DNA of 64,000 bases from JAUIIK01 sp963745675 (GCA_963745675.1 CAVUYM010000022.1:62001-126000); one strand, 5' to 3'; positions 1 to 10,330 are shown, counted from the stretch's first letter. A program made the numbers and translations. The notes: a model not told the origin generated them from the sequence alone.

Positions 1-325
1 TACGTTAGTCGGGCGTCTGGCGCATCGAGCAGGATGACGAGGTGCTGGCAGCCTCTGGCGATGTTGACGATCCCGAACGCGATTCACATCTGGATCGCCT
101 TGTGGGCCGCGAGTTGGTGCGTGTCGACGTCAGCCATCCCGGTTTTGACCTGGCGTTGCATCTGACCGGCCCTTATCATCGTGCGTTGCTTTCCCATGCG
201 ATTCCCTGCAATTCCAGGAAGACCCGACCGACGATGGTGTCTATGTCAATTGGTGGGTTGATGGTATCGGCGTTCCCGATGATTGGGAAGAGCCGAACGA
301 GGCATTCTTCGGCGAAACGGGTTGA
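1..325 (+). CDS. Hypothetical protein, 5'-truncated by window, frame broken; paralogue of the next gene
   Basis: No function is recognised. A coding frame runs from about base 9 to about 205 (residues such as VWRIEQDDEVL, then ELVRVDVSHPGFDLALHL). It continues in another frame from about 205 and ends with VNWWVDGIGVPDDWEEP and a stop at 323-325, so one indel near 205 is inferred. An in-frame TAG at 6-8 suggests another break or an upstream start. The order of the pieces (acidic stretch, then a strand ending in a Cys-rich LR.FPCDS-like motif) resembles the gene at 332-810. The two look like tandem duplicates. The next gene begins 6 bases after the stop. Confidence 0.5.
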
Positions 326-331
326 TCAGAC

Positions 332-810
332 GTGCCGGCGCGCGAGGCTCTCGAAAAACAGGCGACGATGGCGGAAACGCTCATCGGACATGCATGCAGC
401 CAGGTGTCGCTTGGGGTTGCCGACGCGCTCATCCTCGATTTTGGTGATCTCGAAATCAATTCGGCAGGTGATCTGGCTGGCGCGATCGTTCTCGCCGTCG
501 AGTGCCCATGGAGAATCGACAGCCCCGACCGGCCGACCGTCGGTTGGGAAGATGAAGAAGAGGATGTCGCTGACGATTCGACGGTGCTTATATCGGCGGA
601 ATCGTCGAGGAGGTCGATGTTGCGGCGACCTGGCTTCGACCTGACGATTGTCAGTTTTCGAACGGCTATCGATTGCGCGTATTTCCCGACTGCCGGGCCT
701 ATTACAGTGACGAGATGTCGGGTGGCGCGGTTCCCTGGCAACTCGTAGGCAGGGGCGTGACCGGCGAACTCTCCAGCGAATGCAATCGCCCAGCTAGCGG
801 TAGTTCGTGA
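332..810 (+). CDS. Hypothetical protein, tandem paralogue of the preceding gene, one frameshift
   Basis: Begins with GTG at 332 and reads LIGHACSQVSLGVADALIL, then CPWRIDSPDRPTVGWEDEEED. The frame changes near 575, after the acidic run, and continues as DGAYIGGIVEEVDVAATWL and NGYRLRVFPDCRAYYSDE, with a stop at 808-810. The reconstructed length is about 158 residues. There is no signal peptide or membrane segment. The WRI...acidic...VDV...LR.FPDC arrangement mirrors the preceding gene. Small, soluble, duplicated proteins of this shape are often immunity-like or orphan proteins, but nothing here proves that. Confidence 0.5.
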
Positions 811-877
811 CGTATGCGTTCACTGCTCTTCTCCGCTCAAAACCTGTATTTCGTACTCGCGCTCGCTCATGGGCGGA

Positions 878-2063
878 TCATCCTAGCACAAACCAGCTGG
901 CAACGATAACGTCGGTTGACGAGTGAGCGAGGATCGAAATGACAATCGCGATGGCGATGACGTGAAAGATGAATTCGCGGTCGTTGCGCACGAAAGTCGA
1001 CGTTCTGGAACTGACCGTGCCAAGGATCAGCAGCCCGTAGGCGACCGAAGCGAAGCCTTTGGGACCGAACCACATCGCGGCGAACTTCTCACGCCAGTGT
1101 CAAGCCACTGCGGATCAGCACGAGCAGGATCACAGCTGGCCGTGCGACGAGCAACCATCAGCAGTGCGAAGACAATCCCGGTCCAGCCGATATCGGTGAC
1201 GAAGCTGAAGGTGATGAGCGCCCCGAAAAGGAAAAGCGCGGCCAGCTTCAGGACCTCGGCGATCAATTCTCCGAATTGGTGGAATGCGTCCCGGAATCTT
1301 GGCGCGACGGTCGAGACAGTGATGCCAGCTGCGAACGCAGCCAGGAAGGGGTTGGCGCTTGTCAGTTCGGCCACCGTGATAGACGAGCATGCCGATGGCG
1401 AGCGTGTTTAGTGGCTCGTAGACGAGTTCTGCGGAGAACCACTTCGCTCGTTCCAGCCGGAGAGCCAACAGCGGAATCAGGATGCCGATGGCAACCCCCA
1501 GAAGGACTTCGAAGAAGCAGCTCTTCCAGGTGCAGGCTTTCGCCGCCGATGACACCGAGCATGATGACGACCACCGGCAGAGCCAGACCATCATTGACCC
1601 CACTTTCGACGTTGAGCATGCGTCTCAAGCGTAGCGGGACTTCCTGCCGTCCGACGAGCGCTGACGCGAACACGGGATCGGTTGGGCTGAGGACCGCGCC
1701 GATGAGCAATGCTTCGGCCCAGGTGAGATCGAAAAGGGTGTAGGCGAAAAAGTGTCAGCAACAGGAACGTGAGCGGCATGCCAAGCAGCAATGCCCGTCC
1801 CGGCAGTTTCCATGAAGTTCGCAAGATCTCGCAAACCGATGAGCATGCCGTCGGTGAACAAGCACCGCGAAGAGGGCGAGTTCGACTAACTGCTCCAGCA
1901 CCGGATCTTCGGATGTCACTGACACGACGCCGAGGACGTCGCTGCTCAGGAGATACCCGGCAACCAGAAACACGACCGCAGTGGAGAGAATCGTCCGGTT
2001 TGCGAGGCCGGAGACGAGCACCGCGATGAGCAGGACGACGGAAAAGGCGAAGATTTCGGTCAA
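878..2063 (-). pseudogene. NhaP-type cation/proton antiporter (CPA1), at least four frame breaks
   Basis: Fragments in successive frames read as one membrane protein. The N-terminus has two hydrophobic helices (FAFSVVLLIAVLVSGLA, from 2063). Then come GMLIGLRDL, the hallmark LSPTDPVFASALVG and NVESGVNDGLALP (1709 to about 1580), AFAAGITVSTVAPRFRDAF, FGALITFSFVTDIGWTGIV and a last helix ending near 878. The TDP and NDG motifs are those of NhaP-type Na+/H+ or K+/H+ exchangers of the plasma membrane. At roughly 395 residues it is about full family length, so every piece is present and only the frame is broken, near 1840, 1720, 1500, 1370 and 1080. It is either a decaying gene or a stretch of poor consensus. 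It is convergent with the paralogue pair to its left. Confidence 0.7.
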
Positions 2064-2241
2064 TGCCTTCTCCCATTCGCTGGATTTGCGGCATCAGGGA
2101 CTAGGCATTGTAGATCAAGTAAGGCGGCTCGCGTCGCCCCGAACACGGATTCGCTCCGTTCGACGAACGGGTTCGTAAGATTCTGGTCCTGCGCGCAAGT
2201 ATCGAATGCGCTCTGTCTACCTATCCAGACTGTAATTGAAG

Positions 2242-3551
2242 CTAATCGTTTAGAAACGCGAGGGCCGATGCTGGCGGCGGCGATAGTCGCATCTAGATCC
2301 GCGTCGTTGTGGGCGGTCGAGACGAATCCGCACTCGAACTGTGACGGAGCAAAGTAGCAACCGTGCTCGAGCATGAGATGGAAATAGCTGGCGTATCTCG
2401 ATGTATCAGCCTTGCGGGCCGACGCATAGTCTGTTGCCGGAGCGTCGCTAAAGAACATCGTCATCATCGAACCCACTCGCTGAAGCTGGACTGGGACTCC
2501 GGCTTCAGCGGCGGCGTTCCCCAGCCCCTGGGTCAGACGTAGTGCGGAAGCTTCGAGCTGGTCGTAGACGCCGGGTTGATCGAGGAGTTTGAGCGTTGCG
2601 ATGCCTGCCGCCATAGCCAGCGGGTTACCCGAGAGCGTGCCCGCCTGGTAGACGCTGCCGACCGGCGAGAGTTGATCCATAAGGACGGCATTTCCTCCGT
2701 AGGCAGCTACGGGTAATCCGCCGCCGATGATCTTGCCGAGAATCGTGAGATCGGGCGCGACTCCAAAGCGCTGCTGGGCTCCACCGCGGGCGACCCGGCA
2801 ACCGGTGATGACTTCATCGAATACGAGCAACGCGCCGTGCGTGCTGGTGATCCGGCGTAGTGCCTCCAGGTAGCCGTCGGCAGGCGGGATCACTCCCATG
2901 TTGCCTGCCACAGGCTCGACGAGCAGAGCGGCGATGCGGTCTCGATTCGCATCAAATACTTGCTTCAACTGCCGCGACATCGTTGAATGGGATGGAGATC
3001 GTCAGACGTGCCAGCGCTTCCGGCACACCAGGGCTGTCCGGCTGGCCGAAGGTCATGACGCCCGAGCCTGCCGCGACGAGCATGCTGTCGGCGTGGCCGT
3101 GGTAGCAACCGTCGAACTTGACGATCAGATCGCGGCCGGTGGCGGCGCGTGCCAGTCGGACGGCGCTCATGGCGGCTTCGGTTCCGGATGATACGAAGCG
3201 CACTCGTTCGACACTTGGAAATCGGTCGATGACGAGTTCGGCGAGTTCGTTTTCCGCCTCAGTCGGTGCTCCGTATGAAGTTCCCCGCGCAGCTGCACGC
3301 TGGACGGCTTCGACGACCGCCGGGTGAGCGTGACCGGCGATGAGCGGGCCCCATGAGCCGACATAATCGATGTATTCGTTGCCGTCGACGTCCGTGACGC
3401 GTGCTCCGGCTGCTTCTCGAATGAAGCGGGGCGTGCCGCCAACGGCACCGAATGCCCGTACCGGGCTGTCTACACCGCCCGGGAGAAGTGTCTTTGCTGT
3501 TTCGAAGAGTTCCTGGGAACGAGTCGTAGGGCGAGAAGCTGGTAGTGTCAC
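2242..3551 (-). CDS. hemL: Glutamate-1-semialdehyde 2,1-aminomutase (frameshifted twice)
   Basis: Converts glutamate-1-semialdehyde to 5-aminolevulinate, a PLP enzyme of the C5 haem pathway. The N-terminal part reads LLPGGVDSPVRAFGAVGG, GSWGPLIAGHAHP and FVSSGTEAAMSAVRLAR. The C-terminal part has LLVEPVAGNMGV and LFDEVITG-like elements, with the PLP lysine in ILGKIIGGGLPVAAYGG. Frame breaks lie near 2965 and near 2270. After the second, the natural end ALAFLND is followed by a stop at 2242; the uncorrected frame runs on into nonsense. A GTG at 3551 is the likely start, 32 bases after the hemA stop. hemA-hemL form one minus-strand operon. About 435 residues is normal for HemL. Confidence 0.9.
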
Positions 3552-3582
3552 CGGTGTTCTTTCTGCTTCGTCATCGACGATG

Positions 3583-4882
3583 TCAGGCTGCCGGATGAAT
3601 CTTACGCTTCTGGTGGATTGCCGCCTGATCCTCTGGTTCGGTTGTGTCAAGATCAAAGAGCCGTCTGAGCGCCTCTGCGTTGGTGAGTCCCTGTTCCCAA
3701 TCCCAAACCTGGCTCACGGGTTGATGGAGCAACGCGTTGACGAGCTGGATGGAAAAGATTTCCAGCCGCTCGCGCTCTCGCTCATCCAGGTGCGGCATGC
3801 GTCGCAGCACCCGCTCAAACTGATCGATTCGAATCTGGTCGGCTTGTTCGTAGAGGTCGCGAATCGTCCGGCCAGAACTGTGACCAGCAAGCCAGCCGAG
3901 AAAGTCGTCGGTGCGATTGTTGACATCAGTTTCCACCTCGCTTGCAGCGTCGAGGCGGCGGTCGCGGTTGCATTGAATAAGGTCCGCGAGATCGTCGAGG
4001 TCAGCAACTGTGACTCCCGGTATCCCGGCGGCTTCGGCTTCGATGTCGCGCGGAATCGCGATATCAATCATCAGGAGCTGCGCCTGCCGGCTTTTGGCTC
4101 TGGCTTCGCGAATCATTCTCGGTGGTGATGATTGCTCCGGGTGCCCCGGTTGAAGTGATGACCAGATCGGCGCGCTCGATAGCGGACGCAATCTGACCGA
4201 ACTCCAGGGCCTCCCCATGTAGATCAGCTGCGAGATGTGCCGCCCGTTCATAGGTCCGATTGGCTATGAGAAGGCGAGAAATGCCGCGGGAACGAAGATT
4301 TCGAGCCACAATCGTCCCGGTTTCACCTGCACCGACGACAAGCGCCGTTACGTCGTCGAAACCTCCGAGACGTTCCTGCGCGAGATCGACGGCTGCTTGC
4401 GAAACGGAGAGTGCCCCGCGAGAAATGCCGGTCACGGCGCGTGCCGTCTTTCCTGCATTGAGGGCCGCCTGGAAGAGGGCGGTAATGACGGGACCGGCTG
4501 AACCTGCCTGCTGGGCTAGCTGGAGCGCATCGCGTACCTGGCCGAGGATTTGTGGTTCACCAACGATGAGCGAATCGAGTCCACAGGAGACACGCAGTAG
4601 ATGCTGCACAGCGTCGCGACCGTCAAGGCGATAGAGCGCCCGGTCCAGCGTGCCTGCATCGAGGCCTGAGTGGGTGTAGATGAAATGGCGTAGCGTGCGC
4701 TCAGCTTCCGTAGAGGCAGCGTAAAACTCGGTGCGGTTGCAGGTTGAGATGACGCTGATCTCACCGGTTGACGCCTTCAGAAATCGAAGCGTATCAACAA
4801 TGCGTTCGGCGGGAATTGCGAGGCATTCACGGACGGCAACCGCAGCGGTATCGTGATTTGCGCCTAACAACAGTACGGTCAC
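3583..4882 (-). CDS. hemA: Glutamyl-tRNA reductase (one frameshift)
   Basis: NADPH-dependent reduction of glutamyl-tRNA to glutamate-1-semialdehyde, the first step of C5 tetrapyrrole synthesis. It starts MTVLLLGANHDTAAVAVRE. It has the catalytic-cysteine motif STCNRTE, the substrate-binding GLDSLIVGEPQILGQVR and the nucleotide-binding VVGAGETG. The frame breaks near 4115, after ADLVITSTGAPGAII, and resumes with QAQLLMIDIAIPRDIEAEAAG. A helical dimerisation domain follows to the stop at 3583. The reconstructed length of about 430 residues fits the family. It lies just upstream of hemL in the same direction, the usual arrangement. The break is in a gene normally required in C5 organisms, so a sequencing indel is the simplest explanation. 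Confidence 0.92.
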
Positions 4883-5112
4883 TACGCCTCACAAGTCATA
4901 ACGCGCCGGTTTAGAGTCCGGCTGCTCCGACTTCATCGCACTGGAGTCTACTTTGCGGTTTACGAACCGTCAAAAGTAACCGTAGCTCGCAAGGACTCAG
5001 CAGAGCGCTCCAGAACATGTAATTGCCGCAAGTGACTGTGCTGAATTCGACCCAAATGCAAACGGCGCAGTGTCAGACCGCGCCATTTGGTGGTTCTTCG
5101 GATGGTTCAGAT

Positions 5113-5394
5113 CTACTCGACGTTGACACCGTTCCAGAAGGCGACGTAGTTCGTGATGTTCTCGGCCGCCTCTTTTGGAGCAGCGTAATACCAGGCGGCA
5201 GCCGGGTTGCGTTCGCCGTCGACGACGACATCAAAATAGTTCGCGGTGCCTTTCCAGGAGCAGATCGTCGACTGGTCTGACGACTCGAAGTGCTCTTTCA
5301 CGATGGCATCGGGCGGGAAATAGTGGTTGTTTTCAACGATGATCGTATCGTCGCTCTCGGCGAGTACGACGCCGTTCCAGGTTGCTTTGGGCAA
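5113..5394 (-). CDS. DUF427 family protein
   Basis: A 93-residue protein with the typical DUF427 pattern: KATWNGVVLAESDDTIIVENNHYFP, then CSWKGTANYFDVVVDG, then AAWYYAAPKEAAENITNYVAFW. The family folds as a small beta protein (CYTH/SRPBCC-neighbour class in databases) and has no firmly established biochemical role. The frame is complete, without signal peptide. It is the first gene upstream of hemA on the same strand, with about 230 bases between them, so co-transcription is possible but not evident. Confidence 0.88.
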   Translation of the reverse strand: MPKATWNGVVLAESDDTIIVENNHYFPPDAIVKEHFESSDQSTICSWKGTANYFDVVVDGERNPAAAWYYAAPKEAAENITNYVAFWNGVNVE

Positions 5395-5478
5395 TTTATC
5401 CCTCGATTTCTTCGGTGATCGGATTCCGTCTAATTTCGCAACACCAGAATTTATCGAGCGTATTCCAACGCGTGTCGA

Positions 5479-6717
5479 TCATAGCCGCCTGAGAGCGGCC
5501 CTAATCGCTGGTTCAGCGGCGAGGATGGCAAGCGCGCTCTGCGAATCGGCGATCTCCCCGCGCCGCGCCATATCGAACGCCAGCTCAATCGGGACAGTCA
5601 GAGATTCGAGCAGTTCCGTGGATTCGAGGTCCGGTGCGCCGAATGTGACGCCGAGCGCCAGGACGACGTGGCCCTCGTGAGTCACGTGCGCCGCCGCTGG
5701 AAAGTAGCTCGAGATGTGGACGATATTCTCGGGCCACACCGCCAGTCTCTTCTTGCAGTTCACGTTGCGCGATGAGAATTGGATCGCCGCTGCCACCCCC
5801 GGCAGGCACTTCGAGAATGATCTCTCCGATCGGGTGGCGGTACTGGCGCACGAGCACGATCCTGCCATCGTCGGTGACAGGCACGACCCAGACAGCCTGC
5901 TCGGTTTCCAGGTAGGCGTAGTCAATGACCTCGCCGCCGTGGGTCGTTACTCGGTCTGATAGCAGCGAACGCCAGGGAGTTGAGTGGAGCATGCTGCGCT
6001 CTTCGACGCGCCACGGACCCTCTCCGTCCGGGATCTGGACCCCGGCCGTTCGCAGCGACCTCAACGCGGCCCGAGTTGCGGCCGCTCCCAGTAGGACGTT
6101 GCCGGCGAGATCAGCGACAAGTCTCCCGAGATCAGCGGCTCGATCTACGTCGTACCATTCCGGCAGGAGCGTGACCCGCAAGCCCAGTCGTTCAGCTTTG
6201 GCGATCGTCTGCTCGCATACCCTTTCAGTACTCCAGTCGATATCCTGGAAAATGCCGGGATGATGGCCATTTGTTGCCAACAGGCAGTAGCCGCCGTCGG
6301 AAGCAGGGCAGATCGCAATATCTGCTACGCCGCTTTCGACTTCCCGAAATGCCGATCGAATGATCTCGTGTGGAATGCCCGGGGAATCCGCGCCGAGTAA
6401 CGCTGCGACCGGTGAAGTCAACAGCATGTCGCGTAGCGCGTTGGGAAGAATCTCGCCGTAGCCGTCTCCTCTTTCGAGTTTGAGGGCGACTCCAGGCGGG
6501 CTGAGATCGAGGAGCTTCTGAAGATCGACGTCTCGCGGATGGTAGAGGCTGACCGCGGTATCTGGCATCGACGATGCCGCCACGAGGGTATCCCGCAAGA
6601 ATGCGGTGTAGAGCGTTGCCGCGACTTCATCCCCGAGGTCAACCGCCAGCCTGGTTTTGACATTGCCCGGGAGTAGGTATTCTGTGAAACGACTCCGATA
6701 GCTCTACCAGACGGCAT
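5479..6717 (-). CDS. Fusion: TIGR04282/DUF2064-type transferase plus Nudix hydrolase (two frameshifts)
   Basis: The N-terminal half carries PGNVKTRLAVDLGDEVA, the KTRL signature of the TIGR04282 (DUF2064) nucleotide-sugar-transferase-like family, and the metal-site motif LLGADSPGIP. From about residue 210 a Nudix domain begins (VVPVTDDGRIVLVRQYRHP, then a Nudix helix RELQEETG). The first Glu of the Nudix box appears replaced by Gly. The C-terminal part YFPAAAHVTHEGHVV lies in another frame after a break near 5745. A second break near 6680 separates the start RAIGV from FTEYLLPGN. The ATG at 6717 overlaps the dipeptidase stop by 14 bases, so the two are translationally coupled. About 410 residues. 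Nudix members of this type hydrolyse ADP-ribose-like compounds; the actual substrate is unknown. Confidence 0.75.
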
Positions 6718-7790
6718 CGAATATCCGTAGATAATTCCCGCCGAGGACCTTCAGTATCGTTTCTTCGTCATATCCTCGCCGCACCATCTGCTCGGTCAGA
6801 ACGGGTAATTCGCCGATGTGTTTGAGATCGGCCGGCGCCTTGTCGAAGCCGTAGAAGTCGGTGCCGAGCCCGGCGTGATCAGGACCGGTCTGAGCAATGA
6901 TCGCGTCCAATTCGTCAACAAGTCTGGCGCTATCCGCCTGGTTCCAGAAGACGACTCCGATGAGCCCACCTTTTTCTGCGATAGCCTGTGCTTTCGTCAT
7001 GCCGTAGGTTGGGAAGACATGATCGAAGGCGGCGCGATACTCCGGGTCGACCTGGAGCAGGCTGGTGTGTGAGAGGAGCAAGGGGCCATCGACGCGTTCG
7101 ATGATGTCCCAGAACGAGTTGTCAGAGATGTGAGCCAGATCAATTACGATGCCCGCTTTGGTCAGGCGCTCCACCGCATCGATGCCTGCGTTGGTAAGTC
7201 CGCCGGTCTTGCGTCCAAGTTGGGTGCCATCCGCCAGCAGATTGCGCCGGCTGTGGGTCAGCGTCGTCATCTTCAGACCAAGGTGGGCGAATATCTCGAT
7301 CAGATCGAGGCTGTGCTGGAACGGTTCAGCTCCCTCCATCGTCAGGATGTAGGCGACCTTGCCCTCTTCTTTAGCGCGCCGAATGTCGGCGGTAGAGGTC
7401 GCCAGCAGGCAGCGGTCCGAATGTTCTTCGACGGCGCGATATAGCGCCGCAACCATCTCGAGCCCGATTGTCAACGCATCGCCGAGCGCGGTCGTCTGGG
7501 ATGAAGATCGCGACACATTGCGCGGTGACGCCGCCTTGCTCCAGCAACGGCAATTCATAGTGGCCAGCAGGCGCAGTCAATTGAGCCATCGCATCAAGGG
7601 TGTAGCTGTAATTCGCGCTGTGCTCGACACGTTGATTCGCCGCTAGCCTTTGCCAGCGTTCCTGCTCACTCACCGGCCAGGGTTCGATCAATGACGTCAC
7701 TCCATCGACGACGGGCAGCAGGATATCGCTGTGGCCATCGATGACGATTGCGCGTTTATGTATGGCTCGTGCGCGTTCTGATATGTCCAC
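6704..7790 (-). CDS. Membrane dipeptidase-like zinc peptidase, family M19 (one frameshift)
   Basis: Family M19 (renal-dipeptidase-like) metalloenzymes cleave dipeptides, often with D-residues. Visible ligand motifs are DGHSDIL near the N-terminus, YILTMEGAEPF, LTHSRRN, VIDLAHISDNSFWDI, LLSHTS and GLGTDFYGFD. The frame changes near 7500, between AIFIP and TTALGDALTIG. The GTG at 7790 is preceded by GGGAGG (7795-7800) with good spacing and is preferred to the longer upstream reading. About 362 residues, normal for the family. There is no signal peptide, so it is cytoplasmic. It is followed directly by the transferase-Nudix gene, whose ATG overlaps its stop. Confidence 0.88.
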
Positions 7791-7906
7791 AATTCCTCCC
7801 CGGTTCGATCTTCGCCCAATGGCTTTGGGACCGGAAGTGTAAGAAGTTTCCCGGCCGCCGGTCATACCAATGTGTGAGGTCAATCTATCACTGACAGGAG
7901 GTCAGT

Positions 7907-8414
7907 ATGTTCTTTTCGACTCGACCGGTGATTGGCGGCCTGAAAACCGCTGTCGTCGCAGCTGTTTTGGCTCTGTTGTTAGTTCCAGGGATTGCCGGAG
8001 CAGGATTCGTCGAAAGCTCAGGTCCGAGCGATGTCGTGGCCAGCCACCCCGGTGACGCAGTCGCGAGACGCACTCGGTTTCGCCGACCGACCGTGTATCG
8101 ATAAGGACTTCTACGGTGACGAGAACCACCACGGTGAGGCCAAAATCGAAGATGTGATCGAGCAAGCTAATGCGTGGGACAAGGCGGCGCGCCAGGCCTC
8201 ACGAAAGGGCGACCATGAGACGGCTGCCCGACGCTATGAGTATGCCGCCTGTCTCTGGGACTCGGTCTCCGAGTTCAGCAAGGCTGAAGCTACCTACGAG
8301 AAGGCTGCCAAGCAGTATGACGCGGCAGCCCAGGACGCCGCAAATGCCGGCGACGAGGGGAAGGCCGTCGAGATGAAGGCGAGGGCGAAAGAAATCCGTG
8401 ACCTGCTCGACTAG
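7907..8414 (+). CDS. Secreted helical-repeat (TPR-like) protein, one frameshift
   Basis: A strong AGGAGG ribosome site (7896-7901) precedes ATG 7907. The protein starts with a signal peptide (TAVVAAVLALLLVPGIAGAG). The frame changes near 8055. It continues with CIDKDFYGDENHHGE and then amphipathic helix pairs such as WDKAARQASRKGDHETAARRY and KAEATYEKAAKQYDAAA. These have TPR-like spacing of Ala and Tyr/Trp. It ends KAREIRDLLD-like at 8414. It is probably an exported scaffold or binding protein; no enzyme motif is seen. A GC-rich hairpin follows the stop. Confidence 0.65.
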
Positions 8415-8447
8415 GTTTCGGATAGACCACGACCCCAACCGCAAACA

Positions 8448-8472
8448 GACCGGGGCTGCACCGGCCCCGGTC
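8448..8472. terminator. Hairpin between convergent genes
   Basis: Perfect 9-bp stem GACCGGGGC / GCCCCGGTC with a 7-base loop, centred between the convergent genes ending at 8414 (+) and 8504 (-). There is no clear T-run on either side, so it may be a bidirectional or Rho-assisted terminator. Confidence 0.55.
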
Positions 8473-8503
8473 CAGTCACGGCTGCTGATTGCGAGCCGCA
8501 GGT

Positions 8504-9553
8504 TTATTGGTAGATGACAACCGACGGTGGAGGATTCAGGGTCAGGAGCGTTGCAGGGTCGAGCATTGGGTCATCCATGTTGAAGAAGAGTTTGATGCCC
8601 CCGTACTGGATAAGCTCATCAGTGACATAAAGCTCGTAGCCCTCGATCTTGTGCGGCGGGCTACCGAATCCATCCATATCGACGACGACATCCACGCCCG
8701 GTTTCAACGTGATGACCTGTTTCTCATAGATCATCTCTTCTTCGAACTGGTGCACGATCAGCACCTTATTCGGGATGTTATTCGCGGCGGCGATGTCAGC
8801 CAGCATGTCTATTGCGGTTTGCACCTGATAACCGCTGATTTCACCGATCAGTGTACCCGGCACTCGGTCCGGCCGCGGGATGTCGTTCGCCGCAGTCGAG
8901 AATTCGGGATCGAGCGCGACATGGACGTTCGGCAATGCTAACCACTGACTCACTCGATTTATCTCGTTTTCAATGGAATTGAATCCAATCTGAAGATCGA
9001 GAATCACGATCATGTCGTTTGCAGTTGCGAAGTCGACGTATTCGCCGATCCATTCATCGCCCGTGTACAGCAGATACGTTCCATCGTCGCCGGGGACCGG
9101 TTGAGCCACCGTCGCGATGATCTCGAAGGCCAACTTATTGGGCGTGTTGGGGTCCACCGCCAGGAATTCGGCCTCATGCTGCTTTAGCTGTTGTAACAAC
9201 TCCTCTTTCGTTCCCGAACCGAGTACGCCCATCGTCGGGGTGCTGGGATGCCCGTAGAATGAAATGATGCGATGACTGGGCAGTAGATTCTCCTGAACTG
9301 GCGGGGGCACCGGCGTGGGCTGCACGACGACAGTTGGTTCCGTCCCACCTGCCTGCGTTGGATCGCCTGCAGATGGCAACGTGGAATCTCCCGGCGCAGT
9401 CGTCGGTTGCGGATCACCGCCGCCGGAGTTGATTGGCGTGCTGGCGGCCTGGTCATTGCCAGGTGTGTTGGTTGGGCTGTCTCCATTCCCACCAGGACTG
9501 GAGCATGCAGCTAACAATGTTCCCAGGATCAACAGAGTCATCAGTGTTCTCAA
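8504..9553 (-). CDS. Lipoprotein with Thr/Pro-rich linker, unknown function
   Basis: A lipobox (LLAAC) ends the signal peptide. A linker of about 80 residues rich in Gly, Thr, Pro and Asp follows, then a globular domain of about 250 residues. The domain begins HRIISFYGHPSTPTMGVLG and contains VHVALDPEFSTA and VVVDMDGFGSP. The strand-helix rhythm and conserved acidic ends suggest a TIM-barrel or glycosidase-like fold, but I do not recognise the family. The start is TTG 9553: GGAGGA sits 9 bases upstream and lies inside the reading frame of any earlier ATG, which argues against those. Expected on the outer face of the membrane. Confidence 0.75.
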   Translation of the reverse strand: MRTLMTLLILGTLLAACSSPGGNGDSPTNTPGNDQAASTPINSGGGDPQPTTAPGDSTLPSAGDPTQAGGTEPTVVVQPTPVPPPVQENLLPSHRIISFYGHPSTPTMGVLGSGTKEELLQQLKQHEAEFLAVDPNTPNKLAFEIIATVAQPVPGDDGTYLLYTGDEWIGEYVDFATANDMIVILDLQIGFNSIENEINRVSQWLALPNVHVALDPEFSTAANDIPRPDRVPGTLIGEISGYQVQTAIDMLADIAAANNIPNKVLIVHQFEEEMIYEKQVITLKPGVDVVVDMDGFGSPPHKIEGYELYVTDELIQYGGIKLFFNMDDPMLDPATLLTLNPPPSVVIYQ

Positions 9554-9603
9554 CGTGCGATATTCCTCCCTCATCCAGCAAATGGTACTGAACTGGATAA
9601 CCA

Positions 9604-9618
9604 CGCGTACAATACGCG
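9604..9618. promoter_or_regulatory. Short palindrome in a divergent intergenic region
   Basis: CGCGTA-CAA-TACGCG, perfect 6-base arms, lies between the divergent lipoprotein (9553) and DedA (9698) genes. Its position would suit an operator. No convincing promoter pair could be placed with it. Confidence 0.3.
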
Positions 9619-9697
9619 ACTTTCGTATTAGGTCACTCTGGTAGACTGACCGGCGGCGATTATCATTTCGGTACAGGAAATACGGGGTTCACAGGCT

Positions 9698-10330
9698 GTG
9701 GATTTCCTACATGGAATAACAGACTGGATGCTCAATTGGGCCGCTTCACCGTGGGCGCCCGTCGCGCTGATTGTCTTCGCCTTCTGGGAATCAAGCTTTT
9801 TTCCAATCCCTCCCGACCCGCTCCTAATCACCATGGCAGTTGCTCGCCCCGAGTTAGGTCTGGTTTACGCCGCGATCGCGACGGCGGCGTCGGTCGCTGG
9901 AGCAGCACTTGGTTATTTCATCGGTTCGCGGGGTGGAAGGCCAATTGTCGAGCGCTTCTTCAAACCGGATAAGATCTTGCTTGCCGAACGGCTCTATCAG
10001 CGCTACGACGTCTGGGCCGTGGTTGTCGCTGCATTCACGCCGATTCCTTTCAAGGTCTTCACGATTACAGCAGGCGTCGCCCGGCTTGATTTCCGCCGGT
10101 TTATACTGGCCTCGGCACTCGGCCGGGGAGGGCGCTTTTTTCTTATCGGTGGGCTGGTCACCATCTTTGGGAAATCGATCGAACGCTGGATCGATCAGTA
10201 TTTCGAGTTTGTGACGATTGGATTTATTGTTCTGCTCGTTGCAGGGTTCCTGACAATAAGATTTGTTGGTCACTACCTGGCGCGACGCGAAGGCATCGAG
10301 ACGGTTCCCGATGCTCCGGTGGCTGACTAG
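9698..10330 (+). CDS. DedA/VTT-domain membrane protein (YqaA-like)
   Basis: A 210-residue integral membrane protein with hydrophobic segments near residues 18-45, 55-75, 105-150 and 165-190. It contains the VTT-family elements FWESSFFPIPPDPLL, GYFIGSRGG and FTPIPFKVFTITAGVARL. Members of the SNARE-associated/DedA superfamily act in lipid flipping, membrane potential and envelope homeostasis. GTG 9698 is the only start that keeps the first helix. The stop overlaps the next gene's GTG by one base, so the pair is co-transcribed although functionally unrelated. Confidence 0.88.
   Translation: MDFLHGITDWMLNWAASPWAPVALIVFAFWESSFFPIPPDPLLITMAVARPELGLVYAAIATAASVAGAALGYFIGSRGGRPIVERFFKPDKILLAERLYQRYDVWAVVVAAFTPIPFKVFTITAGVARLDFRRFILASALGRGGRFFLIGGLVTIFGKSIERWIDQYFEFVTIGFIVLLVAGFLTIRFVGHYLARREGIETVPDAPVAD

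Noticed and set aside
5064..5084. Terminator after the DUF427 gene
   Set aside because: The stem is only 5 bp (GGCGC/GCGCC) with an 11-base loop and a broken T-rich tail. Too weak to call.
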